From contig DAIEST010000241.1 in assembly GCA_027346125.1 (NCBI GenBank), forward strand, positions 1 to 29,040: a stretch of 29,040 nt of DNA. Reading direction: 5' to 3'. The notes beneath the pieces are model-generated. The model was not told where the DNA came from, made no database searches, and worked only from the letters and a program-made list of their open reading frames with translations. Below are positions 23,959 through 29,040 of the stretch, piece after piece (position 1 is the stretch's first letter; each line of letters opens with the position of its first letter). The position numbers were made by a program, and so were the translations under genes. This DNA is from Leptospirillum sp. (GTDB lineage: Bacteria; Nitrospirota; Leptospirillia; Leptospirillales; Leptospirillaceae).

Positions 23959-24458
23959 TTACCCAGGAAGAGATCCTTCACCGCATTCGGGAACTGGGAC
24001 TTCAGATCACGGAAGATTACATGGGGAAGAATCTGGTTCTCATCGGAATTCTGAAGGGAGCCTATGCCTTCACCGCCGATCTCTCACGGGCAATCGGAAT
24101 CCCCGCGGGAATCGACTTTCTGATGACCTCGAACGAAAAGGAAGGAGACACTTCCCGAAAAATCATCTCGAACCCGACGCTCAACCTGAAGGGTACCGAT
24201 GTTCTGCTGGTCGAGGATATCGTGGACTCCGGCATGACGGCCCGGATGCTCCTGGAAAAGATCGGGGCCTATGGGCCGGAAAGCATCCGCATCTGCTCAC
24301 TCCTGGACAAAACGGGGGGAAGAACCCTGGATATTCATCCGGATTATGTGGGATTCAGCATACCCAACCGATTCGTGATCGGTTATGGACTGGACTACAA
24401 GAACAAATACCGGACGCTTCCTTTCATCGCCATGCTGGATGACCGGACCAAAGAATGA
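23931..24458 (+). CDS. hpt: Hypoxanthine(-guanine) phosphoribosyltransferase
   Basis: A 175-residue purine salvage enzyme making IMP or GMP from the free base and PRPP. The PRPP-binding motif VLLVEDIVDSGMT lies at about 91-103. LVLIGILKGAYAFTADLSRA forms the first loop, and the C-terminal PDYVGFSIPNRFVIGYGLDY binds the purine, the usual HGPRT signature. Length is normal (170-185). A strong GAGGAGGGGG ribosome-binding site precedes ATG 23931. In Bacillus the homologous HprT with TilS activates ftsH transcription, and here too ftsH is the next gene after 116 bases; whether that regulation applies is an inference. Confidence 0.94.
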   Translation: MEKIFGKPLITQEEILHRIRELGLQITEDYMGKNLVLIGILKGAYAFTADLSRAIGIPAGIDFLMTSNEKEGDTSRKIISNPTLNLKGTDVLLVEDIVDSGMTARMLLEKIGAYGPESIRICSLLDKTGGRTLDIHPDYVGFSIPNRFVIGYGLDYKNKYRTLPFIAMLDDRTKE

Positions 24459-24495
24459 GAGGGACCGGAAACGCCCTTCTCTCCTACAGTTTCGA

Positions 24496-24524
24496 TTGAA
24501 GATCACACCCTTGCATGATAACAT
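24496..24524 (+). promoter_or_regulatory. Candidate promoter ahead of ftsH
   Basis: TTGAAG and TAACAT with a 17-base spacer lie in the 116-base gap between hpt and ftsH, giving a start near 24531. Each hexamer matches four of six consensus positions. No heat-shock-type element is obvious. Confidence 0.38.
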
Positions 24525-24574
24525 GTGGAACAAACATCCGGTTGGGGGATTTTTTGCCGTTTCTGGGGGGATAA

Positions 24575-26374
24575 ATGAAACCGTTCTACAAAAATCTCGC
24601 ATTGTGGCTAGTCATCGGACTTGTCATCTTCCTTGTCTTCGATCTTTTTCAGGTCCGACAACCTGGAATGAAAAATCTTGTCTTCTCGGATTTCATCTCC
24701 AAACTCGACCAGAACCAGATCAGTGAAGTCACGATCAAGAACAACTATATCAGCGGCGTCATGAAGGACGGATCGCATTTCAAGACCTATGCGGCCAACG
24801 ATCCCAATCTTGTTCAGGAACTCCAGAAAAAGAATGTACGGATCGTGGCCATTCCGCCCGAGGACAACCCATGGTACCTGAACCTGCTCATTTCCTGGGG
24901 ACCGATCATCGTTCTGGTTCTTCTCTGGGTCTTTTTCATGCGACAGATGCAGTCTGGCGGCAATAAGGCGATGTCTTTCGGGAAGTCTCGTGCAAAACTG
25001 ATCACCGAAGACAAACGGAAGATCACCTTTGCCGATGTCGCAGGAGTCGAGGAAGCCAAGGAAGAAGTTGCGGAAATTGTCGAATTTCTGAAGGATCCGA
25101 CCAAATTCCAGCGGCTTGGCGGCAGGATTCCCAAAGGCGTCCTGGTCGTCGGCCCCCCCGGAACCGGAAAGACCCTGCTGGCCAAGGCCATCGCGGGAGA
25201 GGCGGATGTACCCTTCTACCACATCAGCGGATCGGATTTCGTCGAGATGTTCGTGGGTGTCGGCGCATCGCGCGTCCGGGATCTGTTCGAACAGGGAAAA
25301 AAGAACGCCCCCTGCATCATTTTCATCGATGAGATCGATGCGGTCGGCCGTCATCGTGGAGCAGGCCTCGGCGGAGGTCACGACGAACGGGAACAGACAC
25401 TGAACCAGCTGCTCGTCGAGATGGACGGGTTCGAAAGCAATGAAGGCGTGATCCTGATTGCGGCCACCAACCGGCCGGACGTACTGGATCCCGCTCTCCT
25501 CAGACCTGGCCGCTTCGACCGTCAGATCGTGGTCGGAAAGCCTGACCTGAAGGGCCGCCTGAAGATCCTGGAAGTCCACACCCGGAAAATACCGCTCGAC
25601 TCCTCTGTCACCCTTGAAACAATCGCCCGGGGAACTCCCGGATTTGCCGGAGCCGATCTCGCCAATCTCGTCAATGAAGCGGCCCTCCTGGCCGCCCGCC
25701 GGAACAAGAAAACGGTCGAGATGAACGACTTCGAGGACGCAAAGGACAAGGTCCTCATGGGAGTGGAACGCAAATCGATCCTGATCACGGAAGATGAAAA
25801 GCGCGTCACGGCCTTCCATGAAGCCGGTCACACGCTTGTGGCCAAACTGATTCCCGGAACGGATCCTGTGCACAAGGTCACGATCATTCCGCGCGGAAGG
25901 GCTCTCGGTCTGACCCAGCAGCTTCCCACGGATGACCGCTACACCTACCAGAAAGAGTTCCTGCTGAGCAATATCGCCATTCTCATGGGCGGACGGGTCG
26001 CAGAGGAACTTGTGACCAAGAGCATGACAACCGGGGCTGGAAACGACATTGAACGCGCCACCGAACTTGCCCGGAAAATGGTCTGCGAATGGGGCATGAG
26101 CGAGAAACTGGGCCCCATCACATTCGGCAAGAAGGAAGAGGAAATCTTCCTGGGCAGGGAAATTTCGCAGCATCGCGATTACAGTGAATCCACAGCGGTC
26201 GCGATCGATAATGAAGTCTTCCGGATTGTCTCCGAAAACTACCAGAGGGCCAAGGAACTGCTTGGCACCCATATCAAGGCATTGACTGCCATCGCGGAAG
26301 CATTGCTTGAGAAAGAAACCCTTGACGGCCCCCAGATCGATGATTTGATTCGAGCCGCCAATGCCTCTGCCTGA
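24575..26374 (+). CDS. ftsH: ATP-dependent zinc metalloprotease FtsH
   Basis: A 599-residue membrane-anchored AAA protease that degrades misfolded membrane proteins and short-lived regulators. The first helix (LALWLVIGLVIFLVFDLFQV) and second helix (about 106-126) bracket a small periplasmic domain. Walker A GPPGTGKT starts at residue 193, then CIIFIDEIDAVGR (Walker B) and ATNRPDVLDPALLRPGRFD (second region of homology). The zinc site HEAGH lies at 415-419, and the third ligand Asp is in the later ATELARKMVCEWGMSE helix region. The pore motif FVGVGASRVR is present. Length is slightly short of the E. coli protein (644) because the disordered tail is brief. A G-rich ribosome-binding site (GGGGGG) precedes the ATG. 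It overlaps folP by 14 bases. Confidence 0.97.
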   Translation: MKPFYKNLALWLVIGLVIFLVFDLFQVRQPGMKNLVFSDFISKLDQNQISEVTIKNNYISGVMKDGSHFKTYAANDPNLVQELQKKNVRIVAIPPEDNPWYLNLLISWGPIIVLVLLWVFFMRQMQSGGNKAMSFGKSRAKLITEDKRKITFADVAGVEEAKEEVAEIVEFLKDPTKFQRLGGRIPKGVLVVGPPGTGKTLLAKAIAGEADVPFYHISGSDFVEMFVGVGASRVRDLFEQGKKNAPCIIFIDEIDAVGRHRGAGLGGGHDEREQTLNQLLVEMDGFESNEGVILIAATNRPDVLDPALLRPGRFDRQIVVGKPDLKGRLKILEVHTRKIPLDSSVTLETIARGTPGFAGADLANLVNEAALLAARRNKKTVEMNDFEDAKDKVLMGVERKSILITEDEKRVTAFHEAGHTLVAKLIPGTDPVHKVTIIPRGRALGLTQQLPTDDRYTYQKEFLLSNIAILMGGRVAEELVTKSMTTGAGNDIERATELARKMVCEWGMSEKLGPITFGKKEEEIFLGREISQHRDYSESTAVAIDNEVFRIVSENYQRAKELLGTHIKALTAIAEALLEKETLDGPQIDDLIRAANASA

Positions 26375-27209
26375 TCTCGGAGAAGCGCTCCGCCATAATC
26401 AGGAACAGTACAAGGGTCCACTCATCATGGGGGTCATTAACGTGACCCCCGATTCATTTTCCGGACTTTCTTCGGATGCGGACCCCGCCACCGCCTACGA
26501 CCGGGCCAGAAGGTTCCTGGACGAAGGGGCCGATGTTCTGGACATCGGAGCAGAGTCGACAAGGCCCGGCTTTCATCCGGTTTCCTTCGAAGAGGAGAAA
26601 AACCGTCTTCTGCCTGCACTGGATCGCATTGCGAAGTTGCCCGTCCCCCTCTCGATCGACACCCGTTCCCCCGAAATCATCCGGGAACTCCTCCCTTATG
26701 GCATCCAGCTCATCAATGACGCAAGCGGGCTCAGAAATCCCGGCTTCGTACAAATCCTGAAACACCGTCCCGCTCTTCTGGCCGTCCTCATGCATTCACC
26801 GGAAAATCCCCTGCTTCACACACCTTTTGACTCCCGGAAGATTGTCCGGACAGTCCGGGAAGACTTAAGAAACAGGCTCGAATCGCTGGAAAAAGAGGGA
26901 ATCTCCCGAACCCGGCTCATTGTGGATCCGGGACTGGGGTTCGGAAAAAATACCCCCGGCAATCTCTCCTTGATTCAATCCATCGAACAGTGGTCAATGG
27001 ATTGCTCCGTCCTGATCGGCGCCTCCCGGAAACGGTTCATCGGAGAGATCTCGGACGAACCGGATCCCCTTGAACGGGAAGCCGGAACAATTGCCGTCCA
27101 GACATGGGCCCATCTCAAAAAAGTGTCGATGATCCGGACCCACGACGTCCGAAAAGCACACCAGGCCAGGATGGTCTTTCACGCCATCCTGGCCGGAGAC
27201 ACCCCATGA
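26361..27209 (+). CDS. folP: Dihydropteroate synthase
   Basis: A 282-residue TIM-barrel enzyme joining p-aminobenzoate to the pterin pyrophosphate in folate synthesis, and the target of sulfonamides. IMGVINVTPDSFSG is the first signature (usually I-x-NVTPDSFSDGG; the second Gly-rich part is changed to LSSDADP). VLDIGAESTRPG is the second signature. LSIDTRSPEII, LINDASG, VDPGLGFGKN and GASRKRFIGE complete the pterin and phosphate sites. The loop usually reading MH-x-GTP is MHSPENP here. Start ATG 26361 lies inside the ftsH end (14-base overlap), and its stop overlaps the cdaA start (ATGA). Confidence 0.93.
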   Translation: MPLPDLGEALRHNQEQYKGPLIMGVINVTPDSFSGLSSDADPATAYDRARRFLDEGADVLDIGAESTRPGFHPVSFEEEKNRLLPALDRIAKLPVPLSIDTRSPEIIRELLPYGIQLINDASGLRNPGFVQILKHRPALLAVLMHSPENPLLHTPFDSRKIVRTVREDLRNRLESLEKEGISRTRLIVDPGLGFGKNTPGNLSLIQSIEQWSMDCSVLIGASRKRFIGEISDEPDPLEREAGTIAVQTWAHLKKVSMIRTHDVRKAHQARMVFHAILAGDTP

Positions 27210-28081
27210 GCGGAATCTCATTCTCCTGGCACAGCCTTCTCGACATCCTCTTTGTCTGGTTCATTTTCTACCAGATCCTGCTCCTGATCCGGGGGACCCG
27301 TGCCTTCCAGATGGTTCTGGGGATCCTCATGTTCCTGATCCTCTACCTTCTTTCGAGCGGTCTCAAGCTTTATACGCTGAACTGGCTGATCACCAGCTTC
27401 TGGTCCCAGCTGGTTCTGGCACTCCTGATCCTGTTTCAGCCGGAGATCCGGAAAGCGCTCGCACGCGTTGGAAAATCCCCTCTTCTCTTTGGATTCGCTC
27501 CCTCCGAACTGCCTCTGGACATTGACGAGATACTCAAGACTGTCCAGACATTTTCGAAGAGAGGCGTCGGTGCCATTATGGTTCTCGAGCGCGGGACCGA
27601 CCTTTCGGAAATCACGGAGATCGGCGTCGGAATCGATGCCGCGATTTCCCAGGAACTCCTTGTCAGTCTGTTCCTCCCCTATTCGCCCCTTCATGATGGA
27701 GCCATCATCATTCGCAGAAACAGGATCGCGGCGGCGGGATGCTTCCTGCCCATCTCCCTTTCCCCCAATGTTTCCCGGACATTGGGCACCCGACACAGAG
27801 CCGCCATCGGCATCACGGAAGAAACCGATGCTGTCGCTCTTGTTGTCTCGGAGGAGACCGGACAGATTTCTCTTGTCATCGCGGGACGGATCCATCCCGT
27901 CTCGGATATGACGGAACTCCGAAACCACCTGATCCGTCTGTTCCGGCGGGAGACGCACTCCCGACTCATTCTCAGGGCCAGCCTCATGAAGAAGCAATAC
28001 GATACCATCGGGCTTCAGGGCATTCTGACTTTCTTCAAGAAAAAACCGGCACCGCCTTCTTCAGGAAACACCAATCAATGA
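27206..28081 (+). CDS. cdaA: Membrane diadenylate cyclase CdaA (DisA_N/DAC domain)
   Basis: A 291-residue enzyme making cyclic di-AMP from two ATP. Three N-terminal helices (about 10-28, 34-52 and 60-78) anchor it, followed by a short linker helix with FQPEIRKALARVG. The catalytic domain holds the HDGA motif (163-166, LHDGAIIIR) and GTRHRA (194-199), both intact, with VSEETGQIS after them, so it should be active. Cyclic di-AMP controls potassium and osmolyte transport and cell-wall balance. The ATG overlaps the folP stop (ATGA), and its own stop overlaps cdaR in the same way. The usual third partner glmM is not in the window. Confidence 0.94.
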   Translation: MSGISFSWHSLLDILFVWFIFYQILLLIRGTRAFQMVLGILMFLILYLLSSGLKLYTLNWLITSFWSQLVLALLILFQPEIRKALARVGKSPLLFGFAPSELPLDIDEILKTVQTFSKRGVGAIMVLERGTDLSEITEIGVGIDAAISQELLVSLFLPYSPLHDGAIIIRRNRIAAAGCFLPISLSPNVSRTLGTRHRAAIGITEETDAVALVVSEETGQISLVIAGRIHPVSDMTELRNHLIRLFRRETHSRLILRASLMKKQYDTIGLQGILTFFKKKPAPPSSGNTNQ

Positions 28082-28770
28082 GAGTCCGGGAAAGAATCCG
28101 ACGCACGCTGAAGCGACACCTGTTCCTGAAAGTCTTTGCGCTTTTTCTGGCCATCCTGCTCTGGTTCCAGGTCAGCAGGAAAGGTCAGGAGTACCTTTCC
28201 ATCCAGGTTCCGGTGACATTTTCCCATTTACCCGCACACATGGAACTGATCGACACGCAACCACAGCTGATCACTCTGACACTCTCCGGCCCTCCGGGGC
28301 TGTCCCAGCGGATTGCACCGAACAGCCTGACCGTTCTCGTCAATGGCTCCCTCCTGGCGCCCGGTTCTCAGCAACTCGATCTCTCTCCTTCCATGGTTTC
28401 CGTGCCTCCGGGCATCCGCATCAACAGCATTTCCCCCAATAGCATCAGACTCAGGATCGAAACGATGCTGAAGAAGAGAATCCCTCTTTACCCCGAATAT
28501 GTCGGATCGATTCAGGCGCCGTTTCCATCGTTCCGGGTCTCGTTGACACCAGACTACGCCGAGGTCGAAGGAGACGAAAAAACCCTGAAGCGACTGAGGG
28601 GACTCCGGATTGCCCCCATCGATCTTTCCCTGATTGCCAGCTCTCCCCAGCAAGTCATCTCGATCCCGCTGACGGCTCCGGCCAATTCACATTTCCATAT
28701 TCTCTACCCGAAAACAGTCCTGATCCGGATCGAAAGGGCTACCGGAAAACATCACCCTGCTTCCCGGTAG
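28078..28770 (+). CDS. cdaR: CdaR-like YbbR-domain protein, regulator of CdaA
   Basis: A 230-residue protein with one N-terminal membrane helix (about 14-32, FLKVFALFLAILLWFQVS). Two YbbR-type beta domains should lie outside the membrane (about 40-125 and 128-222). The first contains VPVTFSHLPAHMEL and PQLITLTLSGPPG; the second contains FPSFRVSLTPDYAEVEG and VSIPLTAP-like strands. CdaR in Firmicutes binds CdaA and tunes cyclic di-AMP synthesis, though it usually has four such domains, so this is a short version. The start ATG overlaps the cdaA stop. It appears to be the last gene of the superoperon; no convincing terminator follows in the 80 bases before the tRNA. Confidence 0.88.
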   Translation: MRVRERIRRTLKRHLFLKVFALFLAILLWFQVSRKGQEYLSIQVPVTFSHLPAHMELIDTQPQLITLTLSGPPGLSQRIAPNSLTVLVNGSLLAPGSQQLDLSPSMVSVPPGIRINSISPNSIRLRIETMLKKRIPLYPEYVGSIQAPFPSFRVSLTPDYAEVEGDEKTLKRLRGLRIAPIDLSLIASSPQQVISIPLTAPANSHFHILYPKTVLIRIERATGKHHPASR

Positions 28771-28785
28771 CCATTCAATCGCGTC

Positions 28786-28815
28786 TTGAATTAAAGAGCC
28801 GATCTATGGTAGTTT
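28786..28815 (+). promoter_or_regulatory. Candidate tRNA-Asn promoter
   Basis: TTGAAT, an 18-base spacer and TAGTTT preceded by TGG (extended -10) lie 35-65 bases before the tRNA. The -10 hexamer matches only three of six consensus bases, so this is tentative. Confidence 0.33.
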
Positions 28816-28850
28816 GGCTGTCGCTTCAGATAATCCTCCGCTCATCTCAC

Positions 28851-28926
28851 TCCCCGGTAGCTCAGTCGGCAGAGCAGGTGGCTGTTAACCACCGTGTCGG
28901 GGGTTCGAATCCCTCCCGGGGAGCCA
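28851..28926 (+). tRNA. tRNA-Asn (anticodon GUU), CCA encoded
   Basis: The acceptor stem TCCCCGG pairs with CCGGGGA, with discriminator G at 28923 and an encoded CCA at 28924-28926. The D arm has GTAGCTCAGTCGGCAGAGC. The anticodon stem GGTGG/CCACC encloses loop CTGTTAA with GTT at 28884-28886, which reads AAC and AAU. The T arm is GGGGGTTCGAATCCCTC. All arms pair fully, so the gene looks functional. Confidence 0.97.
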
Positions 28927-28941
28927 ATTTCAAGCCATTCC

Positions 28942-29040
28942 ATGAAAATCCCTTCCATGAATAAAGAGTTCTTCTCATTCCTCTTCCATGGCACAGAGAT
29001 CGAAGCGATCGAATGTGAGCCTCAATCAAACAGATGGGGG
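28942..29040 (+). CDS. Possible 5' end of an unknown gene, cut by the window edge
   Basis: An ATG at 28942 and a second in frame at 28957 open a frame that runs to the window end (33 codons: MKIPSMNKEFFSFLFHG and on, ending near CEPQSNRWG). The composition is protein-like, with Phe, Glu and few rare residues. No ribosome-binding site is visible before either ATG, and no family is recognisable from so little sequence. Genes just after tRNAs are often acquired, but that cannot be judged here. Confidence 0.27.
   Translation, partial: MKIPSMNKEFFSFLFHGTEIEAIECEPQSNRWG

Noticed and set aside
24608..26272. 554-codon open frame on the minus strand
   Set aside because: Exactly antisense to ftsH, which carries complete Walker and HEAGH motifs.
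1..29040. CRISPR arrays, insertion sequences, phage genes, toxin-antitoxin pairs or replication origins
   Set aside because: No regularly spaced repeats, transposase motifs, terminal inverted repeats, phage structural genes or DnaA-box clusters were seen by reading. The only mobile-element hint is the tRNA at the right edge.

Overview
The window reads as a moderately GC-rich Gram-negative bacterial chromosome. The gene content best fits the Nitrospirae/Nitrospirota, and a Leptospirillum-like acidophilic iron oxidiser is my best guess. That is an inference: it rests on a complete Pup/UBact-type proteasome operon whose modifier ends in Arg-Thr-Gly-Glu, next to the glutamyl-tRNA (C5) haem pathway and a BluB-type enzyme. 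No ribosomal RNA or other taxonomic marker is present.

Left edge (1-870): a worn stretch with a YfbU-like fragment running off the window, a two-helix small membrane protein, and a degenerate piece resembling the C-terminus of an RND-type membrane-fusion protein. Next comes a plus-strand block (876-4082): a VIT1/CCC1-family metal transporter, a thioredoxin-fold [2Fe-2S] ferredoxin, homoserine kinase, and a class-1 dihydroorotate-dehydrogenase-like flavoprotein. This block meets the proteasome operon tail to tail with only 8 bases between stop codons.

Centre (4091-15183, all minus strand): kamA-bluB-dcd, then the proteasome operon in the order ARC ATPase, dop, UBact modifier, prcB, prcA, pafA. 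Stop and start codons overlap at most junctions. A near-consensus promoter (TTGACA, 17-base spacer, TAGACT) lies in the dcd-ARC gap. Upstream of kamA is an ATP-grasp-like gene of unknown function, followed immediately by a large inverted repeat.

Right half (about 15300-28770, all plus strand): a haem and housekeeping superoperon of hemX-like, hemA, hemC, a fused cobA-hemD, hemB, ribF, tilS, hpt, ftsH, folP, cdaA and cdaR. Candidate promoters precede hemX, cobA-hemD and ftsH. This block makes tetrapyrrole from glutamyl-tRNA up to uroporphyrinogen III and precorrin-2. It also makes flavin cofactors, tRNA-Ile lysidine, IMP/GMP by salvage, folate precursor and cyclic di-AMP. The window closes with tRNA-Asn(GUU) and the start of a possible unknown gene.

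The most interesting system is the UBact proteasome. PafA would ligate UBact to lysines of target proteins. The ARC ring would unfold tagged proteins into the PrcA/PrcB chamber, and Dop would remove the tag. The modifier ends directly in Glu, so it should not need deamidation. ARC lacks the C-terminal Gln-Tyr-Leu gate-opening motif known from mycobacterial Mpa.
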